A stretch of 64,000 nucleotides of DNA, taken from CAZSDU01 sp963662525 (lineage in GTDB: Bacteria; Bacteroidota; Bacteroidia; Bacteroidales; FEN-979). Positions 8,407-17,496 of the stretch are shown piece by piece. The stretch spans positions 2,418,001 to 2,482,000 of the forward strand of contig OY759717.1 in NCBI GenBank assembly GCA_963662525.1, read 5' to 3'. The stretch's first letter is position 1, and each line of letters opens with the position of its first letter. The notes under the pieces were generated by a model, which saw nothing but the letters and a program-made list of their open reading frames with translations, searched no databases and was not told where the DNA came from. A program made the position numbers and the translations under genes.

Positions 8407-10200
8407 CTAATTCTTTGAAAGTCTTTGTTTCAAATTTTCAAATTGTGTTGACATTTCTTTTGGCAGGCGGTCGCCGAAAATTTTCTGGTGTTCCGCGATC
8501 AGTTCGCATTCGGCCAGCCATTCCCCTTTGTCAACCTTTAAGATTTCATCCATTTTCCCGGCAACTCCTTCCAGACTGCTTGTATCGACAGCCGTGGGAG
8601 CGGGAACATAACCGATGGGTGTCTGCTTCGCCTCAGCCGTTTGTTCCAGTCGTTCAAAGATCCATTTCAGCACCCGGATATTATCTCCGTATCCCGGCCA
8701 TAGGAATTTACCATCCTGGCCTTTACGGAACCAGTTAACATTAAAGATCCTGGGTAATTTTGTTTTATCCGGTGCATTTTTACCGATTTCCACCCAATGG
8801 CCGAAATAATCGCCCATATGATAACCGCAAAAAGGAAGCATGGCAAAAGGATCGCGGCGTACGCCGGCTTTCAGTCCAATGGCAGCAGCAGTGACTTCGG
8901 AACCAACAATGGATCCCATGAAAACACCATGATTCCAGTCGAGGGATTCATAAACCAAAGGAACGGTCCCTGGTCTTCTTCCTCCGAAAAGAAAAGCAGA
9001 AATGGGCACCCCTTTGGGATTTTCCCAGTCTTTATCAATCACCGGACATTGTCTGGCCGGGGCAGTGAACCTGGCATTGGGATGAGCGGCAGGCTTTCCG
9101 CTTTCAGGCTTGTAAACCTCGTTGGTCCAGGTAATAGATCCTTCCGGAATCGGTGAACCTATACCTTCCCACCAGATATCTCCATCGGGAGTGAGGGCAG
9201 TATTTGTGAAGATGGAATCGGCCTTGCAGGAAAGCATGGCATTTGGATTCGTTTCCATGGAAGTATAAGGAGCCACGCCAAAAAATCCCGCTTCGGGATT
9301 GATGGCATAAAGTCTCCCGTCTTCACCGAATTTCATCCAGGCGATGTCATCACCTACCGTTTCAACTTTCCATCCGGGAATGCTGGGGATCAGCATGGCC
9401 AGGTTGGTTTTGCCGCAGGCACTTGGGAAAGCAGCCGCGAAATAGCGTTTTACTCCTTTGGGGTTAGTGATGCCCATGATAAGCATATGCTCGGCCATCC
9501 AGCCTTCGCGCCGGGCCATACTGGAGGCTATACGCAGGGCCAGACATTTTTTTCCGAGCAGGGCATTTCCGCCATAGCCACTTCCGAAGGACCAGATTTC
9601 ATTGGTTTCCGGGAAATGGGTGATATATTTCTTTTCGATGGGAGCACAGGGCCAGCTTACGTCTTTCTGTCCGGGTTCCAGGGGAGCTCCGACGGAATGC
9701 ATGCAGGGGATAAAATCTTCCTCTCCCAGAATATCAAGAACTGCGGTTCCCATGCGGGTCATGATGCGCATATTCACAACAACATAAGGGGAATCGGTGA
9801 TCTGGATTCCGATTTTGGCGATTTTTGAACCCAGGGGACCCATGCTGAAAGGAATCACATACAAGGTACGGCCTTGCATGCAGCCGCGAAATGCTTCTGT
9901 CAGGATCGTTTTCATTTCCACCGGATCCATCCAGTTGTTCGTGGGACCGGCATCTTCTTTTTTTACAGAACAGATGTAGGTTCTGTTTTCAACCCGGGCA
10001 ACATCACTGGGATCGCTCTGAAAATAATAGGAATTTGGGCGTTTGTCATCGTTTAATTTGATTGCAGCACCTGTTTTTACTGCCAAATCAAGTAATTGTT
10101 GATTTTCTTCTTCCGAACCATCACACCAGTGAATGGCATCAGGCTGACATAAAGCAGCCCAATCATCTACCCATGTCTGAAGTTTTTTGCTGATTTTCAT
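8407..10200 (-). CDS. pckG: Phosphoenolpyruvate carboxykinase (GTP)
   Basis: 597 residues, normal for the GTP-dependent enzyme (the ATP-dependent one is shorter and differs). Converts oxaloacetate and GTP to PEP, CO2 and GDP, cytosolic gluconeogenesis or fermentative CO2 fixation. Seen: the P-loop FPSACGKTNLAM at residues 258-270 with the reactive cysteine, the Mn/kinase-2 motif VGDDIAWM at 282-289, and the segment FLFGGRRPGTVPLVYE. The C-terminal last codons fall in the heptanucleotide array. Many Bacteroidota use ATP-type PckA, so the GTP type is taxonomically informative. Confidence 0.95.
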   Translation of the reverse strand: MKISKKLQTWVDDWAALCQPDAIHWCDGSEEENQQLLDLAVKTGAAIKLNDDKRPNSYYFQSDPSDVARVENRTYICSVKKEDAGPTNNWMDPVEMKTILTEAFRGCMQGRTLYVIPFSMGPLGSKIAKIGIQITDSPYVVVNMRIMTRMGTAVLDILGEEDFIPCMHSVGAPLEPGQKDVSWPCAPIEKKYITHFPETNEIWSFGSGYGGNALLGKKCLALRIASSMARREGWMAEHMLIMGITNPKGVKRYFAAAFPSACGKTNLAMLIPSIPGWKVETVGDDIAWMKFGEDGRLYAINPEAGFFGVAPYTSMETNPNAMLSCKADSIFTNTALTPDGDIWWEGIGSPIPEGSITWTNEVYKPESGKPAAHPNARFTAPARQCPVIDKDWENPKGVPISAFLFGGRRPGTVPLVYESLDWNHGVFMGSIVGSEVTAAAIGLKAGVRRDPFAMLPFCGYHMGDYFGHWVEIGKNAPDKTKLPRIFNVNWFRKGQDGKFLWPGYGDNIRVLKWIFERLEQTAEAKQTPIGYVPAPTAVDTSSLEGVAGKMDEILKVDKGEWLAECELIAEHQKIFGDRLPKEMSTQFENLKQRLSKN

Positions 10201-10208
10201 ATTTGAAA

Positions 10209-10248
10209 AGTTAGTGAGTTAGTGAGTTAGTGAGTTGGTGAGCTCGCG
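10209..10248. repeat. Octanucleotide tandem array, unit AGTTAGTG, 5 copies
   Basis: AGTTAGTG three times, then AGTTGGTG and AGCTCGCG. It lies between the aminotransferase and pckG genes (both leftward), 8 bp upstream of the pckG start, so it is in the pckG leader. Confidence 0.85.
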
Positions 10249-10268
10249 AGCTTACCAAAGGTGTCAAT

Positions 10269-11471
10269 TTATTTTAATTCTGATAGTGCTGTTTTAATTC
10301 TTCTGGCTGCTTCAGTCAGTTTGTCCTTGCTTGTGGCATAGGAAAAGCGGATACAATTCGGGTCGCCGAAAGCGTCGCCGGGAACGAGGGCGACAAATAC
10401 CTTATTGAGCAGGTACATGCACAGATCATTGCTGTTCTGAATGCTTGTTTTACCATCGGATTTACCGAAATACCAGGAGATATCCGGGAAAATATAGAAG
10501 GCTCCATCCGGGTGGTTCAGCTTCATGCCCGGAATTTCAGCCAGTAATTGAAGCATCAGGTCGCGGCGTTCGCGGAAAGCCTGCTGCATGATTTTCATAT
10601 CGGGAGTGGCATCGGGAGCATTGGCAAAAGCCTTCAGCGCAGCGCGTTGGGCAATGGATGAAGCAGCGGAGGTAAACTGTCCCTGTAATTTATCACAAGC
10701 CTTGGCAATGGCCAGTGGGGCCGCAATGAACCCAATCCTCCAGCCGGTCATGGCCCAGCCTTTTGAAACGCCATTGATCAGCACAACCTGATTTTTAATA
10801 AAATCAAACTGGCAGATGCTTTCATGTTTACCGACAAAGTTGATGTGTTCATAAATTTCATCGGCAATGATCGTAATCTCGGGATGTTTCGCCATAACTT
10901 CTGCAATTCCCTTTAATTCCTCCCTGGTATAAACAGAACCGGTGGGGTTGCAGGGCGAACTGTAGATCAGTACCTTTGTTTTGGGTGTAATGGAAGCTTC
11001 CAATTGCGCGGGAGTGATCTTGAAATTATTTTCAATGCTTGCCGGGATAAAAATGGATTTACCCTCGGCCACCTTGACGATTTCTTTATAGGAAACCCAG
11101 TAGGGAGCAGGAACGAGTACTTCATCTCCCGGGTTCACCAGGCTGAGCATGACATTGGCAATGGATTGCTTGGCGCCGGTGGAAACAACGATCTGATTAC
11201 ACTCGTAATCCAGGTTGTTATCCCGTTTCAGTTTGGTGCAGATGGCTTTGCGGAGATCCTCATATCCGGCTACAGGCGGATAGAAAGTGTAATTCTGGTC
11301 AATGCCTTCCTTGGCAGCATTTTTAATATAGTCGGGGGTGTTGAAATCAGGTTCCCCCAGGCTGAGATTGATCACATCGTGGCCTTCGGCTTTCAGTTCG
11401 CGGCTTTTGCGCGACATAGCCAGGGTTTCACTTTCGGCCAGGTACTGGATTCGGTTCGCGAGTGTTGTCAT
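10269..11471 (-). CDS. Pyridoxal phosphate-dependent aspartate-type aminotransferase
   Basis: 400 residues, class I/II aminotransferase, aspartate aminotransferase Ib-like subgroup. Transfers amino groups between aspartate (or related amino acids) and 2-oxoglutarate; precise substrate not resolvable. Seen: the PLP lysine K237 in NGVSKGWAMTGWRIGF, the cofactor-binding SSPCNPTGSVY (171-181) and ADEIYEHI (203-210), and a C-terminal arginine in CIRFSYA. A TAACTTTG promoter element lies 35 nt upstream of the start. Confidence 0.92.
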   Translation of the reverse strand: MTTLANRIQYLAESETLAMSRKSRELKAEGHDVINLSLGEPDFNTPDYIKNAAKEGIDQNYTFYPPVAGYEDLRKAICTKLKRDNNLDYECNQIVVSTGAKQSIANVMLSLVNPGDEVLVPAPYWVSYKEIVKVAEGKSIFIPASIENNFKITPAQLEASITPKTKVLIYSSPCNPTGSVYTREELKGIAEVMAKHPEITIIADEIYEHINFVGKHESICQFDFIKNQVVLINGVSKGWAMTGWRIGFIAAPLAIAKACDKLQGQFTSAASSIAQRAALKAFANAPDATPDMKIMQQAFRERRDLMLQLLAEIPGMKLNHPDGAFYIFPDISWYFGKSDGKTSIQNSNDLCMYLLNKVFVALVPGDAFGDPNCIRFSYATSKDKLTEAARRIKTALSELK

Positions 11472-11505
11472 AATATAATGATAATGAAGTTTTTGTAAAA
11501 AAAAA

Positions 11506-11513
11506 CAAAGTTA
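11506..11513 (-). promoter_or_regulatory. Predicted -7 element of the aminotransferase promoter
   Basis: TAACTTTG on the minus strand (TAnnTTTG), 35 nt before the ATG. No clear -33 element. Confidence 0.45.
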
Positions 11514-11525
11514 GGCAATTTTTCG

Positions 11526-11546
11526 AATCCTGTATCCTGTATCCTG
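11526..11546. repeat. Heptanucleotide tandem array, unit TATCCTG, 3 copies
   Basis: AATCCTG, TATCCTG, TATCCTG, in the divergent region between the aminotransferase and the membrane-anchored protein. Confidence 0.75.
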
Positions 11547-11558
11547 AAAATTATATTG

Positions 11559-11566
11559 TAAATTTG
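11559..11566 (+). promoter_or_regulatory. Predicted -7 element before the membrane-anchored protein
   Basis: TAAATTTG matches TAnnTTTG and lies 15 nt before the ATG at 11582. Confidence 0.4.
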
Positions 11567-11581
11567 TAAAAACACCTGCCT

Positions 11582-12130
11582 ATGCATCCCAATTTTGATC
11601 ATCCGTTTATTTTCCATCTGATTGATGAATTCCTACGCTTCATTTTCATTTTCGGAGGCGCTTTTTTCCTGTTGTGGTATTATCTTAAAAATACAAAGAA
11701 GCCTGTACAGGAAAAGATTCCTCCTGATGATCAGAAGATCATCCTGCCATTGAAGCTACAGGCTTATGAGCGATTCGTCCTGTTGCTTGAAAGGATTCAT
11801 CCGGCCAATCTGGTGATGCGGGTGAACAGCGCTGAACTTTCTTCCATCCAGTTGCAATCCCAGCTTGTCAGAAGCATCCGCGAGGAATTTGAATATAATC
11901 TTTCTCAACAATTATATGTTTCTGAAGCATCCTGGGAGCTGATTAAAAATGCCAAGGAAGAAACCATTGCCCTGATCAATCAGGCATCAGGAAAAGTCGG
12001 TGAAAATGCTCATTCCTCAGAATTGATCAAAGCGATTTTTGATATTTCCATGGAAAGGGGTAAACTTCCCGTGGAAACGGCCCTGGAAACAATTAAAAGG
12101 GAACTGCAGGGAAGTAAGAGTTTTGTCTGA
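11582..12130 (+). CDS. Uncharacterized membrane-anchored protein
   Basis: 182 residues. One N-terminal transmembrane segment (about residues 17-35, FIFIFGGAFFLLWYYL) followed by a cytoplasmic helical domain containing LPLKLQAYERFVLLLERI and a stretch of predicted amphipathic helices. I recognise it only as a recurring Bacteroidota hypothetical protein; no catalytic motif is visible. It stands alone between divergent aminotransferase and convergent GNAT genes. Confidence 0.75.
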   Translation: MHPNFDHPFIFHLIDEFLRFIFIFGGAFFLLWYYLKNTKKPVQEKIPPDDQKIILPLKLQAYERFVLLLERIHPANLVMRVNSAELSSIQLQSQLVRSIREEFEYNLSQQLYVSEASWELIKNAKEETIALINQASGKVGENAHSSELIKAIFDISMERGKLPVETALETIKRELQGSKSFV

Positions 12131-12136
12131 ATGGAT

Positions 12137-12874
12137 TCAATCTGATTTCATCCTGTACCAGTAGCGGTATCTTTCTCTGAACCCGAGCTTATGATATAAA
12201 CTGATTGCCGGAAGGTTATCCGTAAGTACCTGCAGATAGGCTGTACCGGCGCCCTGGCTTTGCCCCCAGTTCAATAGTGAATTGACCAGTCGAGCCCCGA
12301 GTCCCTGGTTCCTGAATTCCGGATCGACTACCAGATCGAAAAGACCGAGAAATCGGCCATCAAGAACACCAAGCCCGACCCCAATCGTCTTATCTTTCTC
12401 CTTGATTGAAACAAGGCATTTGGGGGTTATAATCTGTTCCATGATCTGGAGGTAAGTTGGTTTACGTGCCTGGTCAAAACCATTCATACGGATGAAGTCA
12501 TCCATCCATCTTTCATCCAAAGTATATGCCATCTGAACATCCTCTTCCCGGGTGACTGCAGTAGCCGGCAGTTCCCTGACCTGGAAAGAGATATGACAAT
12601 GAATGTAGTACCCCCTTTTTTCAAGCTGCTGGTCAATATCACCGGGTTCGGATGCAGAAGTAATTTTAAAAGTCAGAGGGATTTGCTTCTGCCTGAAAAT
12701 GTTTTCGCAATACTCTATTTTTTGATCAATATCCAGGGTGGAAGGATAAAGCGGGTTGACACTGTTGGATCGTTTGGTCACTCCATTGGCAAACCGGAGA
12801 ATCCAACCGTCGTACTGCATGGTTTGCAGGGCTGGCCAGGCGTTGTTGCTGATTTCTTCGAAGCGGAGGATCAT
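12137..12874 (-). CDS. GNAT family N-acetyltransferase
   Basis: About 245 residues from the ATG at 12874; an in-frame TTG at 12883 adds three residues inside the tandem array and is unlikely. GNAT fold: the acetyl-CoA pyrophosphate loop is in VDPEFRNQGLGARLVNSLL (R-x-x-G-x-G/A type) and the C-terminal part LQVLTDNLPAISLYHKLGFRERYRYWYR is typical. The N-terminal half is a divergent GNAT-like half, so this may be a double-GNAT architecture. Substrate unknown. Confidence 0.85.
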   Translation of the reverse strand: MILRFEEISNNAWPALQTMQYDGWILRFANGVTKRSNSVNPLYPSTLDIDQKIEYCENIFRQKQIPLTFKITSASEPGDIDQQLEKRGYYIHCHISFQVRELPATAVTREEDVQMAYTLDERWMDDFIRMNGFDQARKPTYLQIMEQIITPKCLVSIKEKDKTIGVGLGVLDGRFLGLFDLVVDPEFRNQGLGARLVNSLLNWGQSQGAGTAYLQVLTDNLPAISLYHKLGFRERYRYWYRMKSD

Positions 12875-12880
12875 ATGTAT

Positions 12881-12915
12881 CAATTAGGAATGAGGAATCC
12901 GGAATGAGGAATTAT
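12881..12915. repeat. Heptanucleotide tandem array, unit GAATGAG, 5 copies
   Basis: CAATTAG, GAATGAG, GAATCCG, GAATGAG, GAATTAT in register. It holds the stop codon of the AlkD-like gene (12912-12914) and forms the leader of the GNAT gene. Confidence 0.85.
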
Positions 12916-13625
12916 TTGGTTTTTTTGAATCTTTGCTTTTTGTCAGGGATCATTTTTTCGCAGGCGTACTGAAAGATCAAACGGGCGGCTGAATTCTTGT
13001 ATTTCATTAAAAATGTTTCGGTGCGTTCTGGCTGTTTTTTCCAGGCTTCCCGTAAAAACCAGCCTAATCCCTGGTGGACTTCCCGCTCTGGATCCATCAT
13101 CATCGGATCAATAAAATCAAAATAAGCCTGAAAATCGACAGAAAGTTTCATGGGCTTTATCAGGCTGACCACCGCCGCCCTCCTTTGAAATTTATTCTTC
13201 GCATATCGCCAGTTGCTTAGCGTTTCAAGGGTTATGAAACCTTTTTTAAACATGAGCGAAAGGAGGTCCCCGCAGATATAATCGGTATGCGCCCAGTTGG
13301 TGATGCCAATGGAGAACCAGTGTTCAACGGCCTGAAAAGTTTCAGGCGTCCATTGCTTCTGAAGCTTCAGGGTCATCCGGATAGCCAGGCTCACTTCTTC
13401 ATATTTTGGCGACCTGACAAGGGTTTCCGACATTATTAATGCGGTTGACAGATCCATTCCGGGTAAAGCCAGTATTTCCTCCACTTTTGTATCGAACATA
13501 CCGGAAGGCAGCCCCCATCCGATATATCCGTCTTTGAAGTAACGTGAATATTTCTGTACGATGGCCGGATCGGAATTTTCACGGCAGAATTCCCGGAAGT
13601 CAGCGATGATTTTATTGGGGTTCAT
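12912..13625 (-). CDS. DNA alkylation repair protein, AlkD-like HEAT-repeat family
   Basis: 237 residues, all-helical with HEAT-like repeats typical of AlkC/AlkD glycosylases, which excise N3/N7-alkylated bases. Seen: FSIGITNWAHTDYICGDLLS in the middle, where AlkD enzymes carry the catalytic tryptophan and aspartate, and NKFQRRAAVVSLI with the DNA-contacting arginine. WAHTD replaces the more usual WDxVD arrangement, so activity is not assured. Ends inside a heptanucleotide array. Confidence 0.8.
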   Translation of the reverse strand: MNPNKIIADFREFCRENSDPAIVQKYSRYFKDGYIGWGLPSGMFDTKVEEILALPGMDLSTALIMSETLVRSPKYEEVSLAIRMTLKLQKQWTPETFQAVEHWFSIGITNWAHTDYICGDLLSLMFKKGFITLETLSNWRYAKNKFQRRAAVVSLIKPMKLSVDFQAYFDFIDPMMMDPEREVHQGLGWFLREAWKKQPERTETFLMKYKNSAARLIFQYACEKMIPDKKQRFKKTK

Positions 13626-13638
13626 GGGTCAGGGTTTA

Positions 13639-13706
13639 TGATACAATCTGCCTGCCATGCCTGCGGCAGGTAAACCGGTAGGCAGGGATGCAAGATGCAG
13701 GATGAC
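13639..13706. repeat. Dispersed palindromic repeat with 7-nt tail units
   Basis: Contains CTGCCTGCC...GGTAGGCAGGGATG followed by the 7-nt units GGATGCA, AGATGCA, GGATGAC (13686-13706). Diverged member of the family whose near-identical copies lie at 19554-19585 and in nadE at 28149-28180. Confidence 0.75.
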
Positions 13707-13713
13707 GTATAAT

Positions 13714-13741
13714 GGATCACGGCTCACAGATCACGGATCAC
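13714..13741. repeat. Heptanucleotide tandem array, unit GGATCAC, 4 copies
   Basis: GGATCAC, GGCTCAC, AGATCAC, GGATCAC. It contains the alaS stop codon (13724-13726) and encodes the last residues of AlaS (VIRDL). Confidence 0.85.
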
Positions 13742-16375
13742 CAAAGTTTTAGCTTTTTCCAATGCAGCAGGGATGCCGGCAGGATTTTTACCGCCGGCAG
13801 TGGCGATATGTGGCTGTCCGCCTCCACCTCCCTGTATCTCTTTGGCCAGTTCCCGGATGATATTCCCTGCATGGAGCTTCTTTTCTTTCACCAGACTGTC
13901 GGCCAGCATGACCGTAAGTGCAGCTTTACCTTCGCTTTCGGAAGCCAGTAAGAGGAAGAGGTCAGGAATGGCATGGTTCAGTTCATGGGCCAGGTCTTTC
14001 AAGGATTCAGCGTCAAGGTTAACTTTTTCAGCAAGGAAGTTGATCCCGTTAATTACCTCTACCCGCGAGATAATATTTTCTTTAAGTTGATGAATTTTCA
14101 GTTTCCCAAGTTCGGTTACCTGGAGTTTCAATTCCTGGTTTTCTTCCTGAATGTTTTTAAGGCTTTTCAGCAGATCTTTCGGATGCTTAAGGCTTTCGCT
14201 GAGTTCTTCCAATAAGGCATCCCTGGAATTCCAGTATTCTTCTGCTTTCCCTGCGGTGATGGCTTCGATCCTGCGGGTTCCTGCTGCAATAGCGCCTTCG
14301 GAAATGATCTTGAACATACCGATCTGGCCAGTTGCCGGTACATGGGTTCCTCCGCAGAGTTCCACTGAAAATTCGGGATTGAAAGCAATGACCCGCACTT
14401 GATCCCCGTATTTTTCACCAAAGAGGGCCATGGCTCCCATGGCTTTCGCCTTTTCGATGGGAACGGAACGTTCTTCTTTGATCCTGATGTTTTCACGGAT
14501 CTTTTCGTTCACGATGGCTTCCACCCTTGAGATCTCTTCTTTTGTCATTTTTGCAAAATGTGTGAAGTCGAAACGCAAACGGTTTTCATCAACAGACGAA
14601 CCTTTTTGTTCCACATGTGTTCCCAATACCCTGCGCAAAGCGGCATGAAGAAGATGAGTGGCAGAATGGTTGTTCTCTGTCAGGGTTCGTTTCACCAGAT
14701 TGATCTGAGCCGTGACAATCTGCCCCGGATCTTCAAAAATCGCGGGTGTAATATGAATGATCAATTCATTTTCTTTAACGGTATCCAGCACTTCGATCTT
14801 TGTGTTCCCGGCAGTTAGCCAACCCTTGTCGCCAAGCTGTCCGCCGGATTCAGCATAAAACGGGGTTTTATCCAGGACAATATGATAACGCAGTTGTCCC
14901 TTGGTATTTACCTCGCGGTATTTTGTGATCCCAGATTCTGTCATGGTAACATCATATCCCAGAAACTCCGGCATCCCTGCATCTTCAGTTACAACGATCC
15001 AATCGGAAGCTTCCGTGGCAGCATCTTTACGCGAACGGGCTTTCTGTTCCTGCAGCCCCTGGTTAAATCCTTCCATGTCAACTTCAAAGCCTTGTTCCCG
15101 CGCCATAAGCTGGGTCAGGTCGATGGGAAAACCATAGGTATCGAAGAGTTCAAAGGCGAAAGCACCATCAATGACCCCCACCCCAACCCCTCTCCCCAGG
15201 GGGAGGGGTTGGGGTGGGGTAACATAAACATTAAACCGCTGTATCCCTGTTGCCAATGTCCTCAGAAATGCTGCTTCTTCCTCCCGGATCACATGGATGA
15301 TGAAGTCTTTCTGGGCAATCAATTCGGGAAACACCCCTCCCATCTGATCAGAAAGCAGTCCGACAAGCTCATGGATAAAAGGTTCTCTGAATTCCAGGAA
15401 AGTATAACCATAACGCACGGCCCGCCGGAGGATACGACGGATGACATAACCGGCTTTCACATTGGATGGAAGCTGCCCATCAGCAATGGCAAAGGCAATC
15501 GCTCTCAGGTGATCGGCTACAACCCGCATGGCAATATCGGCTTTTGGATTGTTACCGTAAGCTATTCCTGCTTTTTTTGCAATTTCATTGATAATGGGCT
15601 GAAATACATCGGTATCATAATTCGATTGCTTATGCTGTATGACCATGCAAAGCCGTTCAAATCCCATACCTGTATCCACATGTTTTGACGGTAGCTCCAT
15701 TAATTCTCCATTCGCCAGACGGTTATATTGTATGAAAACAAGATTCCATATCTCTATCACCTGGGGATGACCTTTGTTCACAAGATCCTTTCCCGGGATC
15801 TTTTTCCGCTCCGCTTCATTCCGGATATCGGCATGGATCTCCGAACAGGGGCCACAGGGACCGGTATCACCCATTTCCCAGAAGTTGTCTTTTTTAGAAC
15901 CCAATAGGATCCTCTCTTCCGGAAGGAAACCCTTCCAGTAATTATAAGCTTCCTGATCTTTTTCCAATCCTTCTTTCGGGTCGCCTTCAAAAACGGTGAC
16001 GAATAATCGTTCTTTTTCGACTTTCAGAACTTCTGTCAGATACTCCCATCCCCAGGCGATGGCTTCCTTCTTAAAATAATCGCCAAACGACCAGTTGCCC
16101 ATCATCTCGAACATGGTATGATGATAGGTGTCATGACCGACTTCTTCGAGATCATTATGCTTCCCTGAAACCCTCAGACATTTCTGGGTATCGGCAATGC
16201 GGGGGAAACGCGATTCCCTGTTCCCCAAAAAGCAGTCTTTGAATTGATTCATGCCTGCATTGGTGAACATTAAGGTGGGATCATCCTTCACAACCATGGG
16301 AGCTGAAGAAACAATCTGATGCTCTTTAGATCGGAAAAAATCGAGGAAAGTCTGACGTATCTGATTTGAATTCAT
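13724..16375 (-). CDS. alaS: Alanine--tRNA ligase
   Basis: 883 residues, full length. Charges tRNA-Ala in the cytoplasm. Seen: class II motif 1 region MFTNAGMNQFKDCFLG (residues 36-51), motif 2 GNWSFGDYFKKEAI, motif 3 segment near GMGFERL, the editing-domain zinc motif HSATHLLH (570-577) and CGGTH (674-678), and the C-terminal coiled-coil and GGGGGQP of the C-Ala/DHHA1 domain. Odd: residues about 386-401 (PPQPLPLGRGVGVGV) are an in-frame insert produced by a G/C-rich palindrome at 15174-15220, just before the conserved AFAFELFDTYGFP. Stop lies in a tandem array. Confidence 0.97.
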   Translation of the reverse strand: MNSNQIRQTFLDFFRSKEHQIVSSAPMVVKDDPTLMFTNAGMNQFKDCFLGNRESRFPRIADTQKCLRVSGKHNDLEEVGHDTYHHTMFEMMGNWSFGDYFKKEAIAWGWEYLTEVLKVEKERLFVTVFEGDPKEGLEKDQEAYNYWKGFLPEERILLGSKKDNFWEMGDTGPCGPCSEIHADIRNEAERKKIPGKDLVNKGHPQVIEIWNLVFIQYNRLANGELMELPSKHVDTGMGFERLCMVIQHKQSNYDTDVFQPIINEIAKKAGIAYGNNPKADIAMRVVADHLRAIAFAIADGQLPSNVKAGYVIRRILRRAVRYGYTFLEFREPFIHELVGLLSDQMGGVFPELIAQKDFIIHVIREEEAAFLRTLATGIQRFNVYVTPPQPLPLGRGVGVGVIDGAFAFELFDTYGFPIDLTQLMAREQGFEVDMEGFNQGLQEQKARSRKDAATEASDWIVVTEDAGMPEFLGYDVTMTESGITKYREVNTKGQLRYHIVLDKTPFYAESGGQLGDKGWLTAGNTKIEVLDTVKENELIIHITPAIFEDPGQIVTAQINLVKRTLTENNHSATHLLHAALRRVLGTHVEQKGSSVDENRLRFDFTHFAKMTKEEISRVEAIVNEKIRENIRIKEERSVPIEKAKAMGAMALFGEKYGDQVRVIAFNPEFSVELCGGTHVPATGQIGMFKIISEGAIAAGTRRIEAITAGKAEEYWNSRDALLEELSESLKHPKDLLKSLKNIQEENQELKLQVTELGKLKIHQLKENIISRVEVINGINFLAEKVNLDAESLKDLAHELNHAIPDLFLLLASESEGKAALTVMLADSLVKEKKLHAGNIIRELAKEIQGGGGGQPHIATAGGKNPAGIPAALEKAKTLVIRDL
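15174..15220. repeat. GC-rich palindrome inserted in alaS
   Basis: Left arm (about 15175-15196) of ACCCC/CCCAACCCC blocks pairs nearly perfectly with right arm 15199-15220 (GGGGAGGGGTTGGGGTGGGGT). It is in frame in AlaS and absent from the usual AlaS sequence. A related G-rich stretch occurs at 28186-28211 in nadE. Confidence 0.85.
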
Positions 16376-16438
16376 CTAATTAAAAGATTAACAAGGCTTT
16401 AACAATCTTTAACATTTTTTAAAATGCGAAAACGACTG

Positions 16439-16446
16439 CAAAGTTA
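16439..16446 (-). promoter_or_regulatory. Predicted -7 element of the alaS promoter
   Basis: TAACTTTG on the minus strand (TAnnTTTG) with about 60 nt to the alaS ATG. Divergent from the element for the M23 peptidase gene. Confidence 0.45.
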
Positions 16447-16456
16447 ATTATTTACT

Positions 16457-16464
16457 TAATTTTG
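16457..16464 (+). promoter_or_regulatory. Predicted -7 element of the M23 peptidase operon
   Basis: TAATTTTG matches TAnnTTTG, 46 nt before the ATG at 16511. Confidence 0.45.
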
Positions 16465-16510
16465 TAGCGATTAGCTCCCCTGTTTTGATTAATTCTTTAT
16501 TGCATTGCCA

Positions 16511-17485
16511 ATGAGCAAGGTAAAGTATAAATTCAACAAAAAGAACCTGACTTTCGATCGTGTGCAAACCACGTTCCGGAAACGTTTGTTGTATTTCTTT
16601 ACCCATTTGTCAACCGGTGTCGTATTTGCCGCTGTGGTGCTGGTACTGGCTTATAACTTCCTCGATTCCCCAAAGGAGAAAGCTCAGAAGCGGGAAATAG
16701 AAGAAATGAAGCTCCAGTACCGTATGCTGGATGATCAGCTCAATAAAGTAACCCGGATCATCAAGGATCTGCAGGACAGGGATGATAATATTTACCGGGT
16801 GATCTTCGAATCCGAGCCCATTCCCAATGCCATCCGTGAAGCAGGTATCGGCGGTATTGATCGTTATGAAAGGCTGAAAGGTTATTCCAATGCCGACATC
16901 ATCATCGAAACGGAAAAGAAAATGGATAAGATCATGGGACAGCTCTATGTTCAGTCCAAGTCGTTCGATGAGGTCTTCAATATGGCTAAAAACAAAGAAA
17001 AAATGCTGGCCTGTATCCCGGCCATTCAACCGGTGAATAATAAGGATCTGCGAAGGATAGGTTCTTACTTCGGAACCCGCATGGATCCTTTTTATAAGGT
17101 CAGAAAATTTCATGAAGGGATGGACTTTTCCGCTTCTATCGGAACGGAAGTCTATGCTACCGGCAATGGCACTGTCGTGATGGCTGGCAGGGACGGCAAT
17201 GGCGGATACGGCAATGAGATCGTCCTGGATCATGGGTATAACTATAAAACCGTATATGCGCATCTTTCCAGGATTTTTGTAAAACCCGGACAGCAGATCC
17301 TCCGGGGACAGATCATAGGATATGTCGGGAATACCGGCAAATCAACCTCTCCTCACCTGCATTATGAAGTGCGTAAAAACAGTGTCCCCCTGAATCCCAT
17401 TTATTTCTTCTTCAATGACATTGATCCCGAACAGTTCCAGATGATGCTGGATCTGTCGCAACAACCTTCACAAACCATGGATTAA
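16511..17485 (+). CDS. M23 family metallopeptidase (LytM domain), membrane-anchored
   Basis: 324 residues from the ATG at 16511 (a TTG at 16505 would add two). One N-terminal transmembrane helix (about residues 33-52), a periplasmic coiled coil (KREIEEMKLQYRMLDDQLNK) and a C-terminal LytM domain with zinc-site residues: FHEGMDFSA (H...D) and SPHLHYEV (HxH). All metal ligands are present, so active peptidoglycan endopeptidase is likely. It is followed by MerR and ATL genes at 11 and 10 bp, probably one operon. Confidence 0.9.
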   Translation: MSKVKYKFNKKNLTFDRVQTTFRKRLLYFFTHLSTGVVFAAVVLVLAYNFLDSPKEKAQKREIEEMKLQYRMLDDQLNKVTRIIKDLQDRDDNIYRVIFESEPIPNAIREAGIGGIDRYERLKGYSNADIIIETEKKMDKIMGQLYVQSKSFDEVFNMAKNKEKMLACIPAIQPVNNKDLRRIGSYFGTRMDPFYKVRKFHEGMDFSASIGTEVYATGNGTVVMAGRDGNGGYGNEIVLDHGYNYKTVYAHLSRIFVKPGQQILRGQIIGYVGNTGKSTSPHLHYEVRKNSVPLNPIYFFFNDIDPEQFQMMLDLSQQPSQTMD

Positions 17486-17496
17486 TCCGGAAATGT

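Noticed and set aside
14882..15688. 268-codon open frame opposite alaS
   Set aside because: Lies wholly antisense to conserved AlaS sequence; no family resemblance and no ribosome-binding context.
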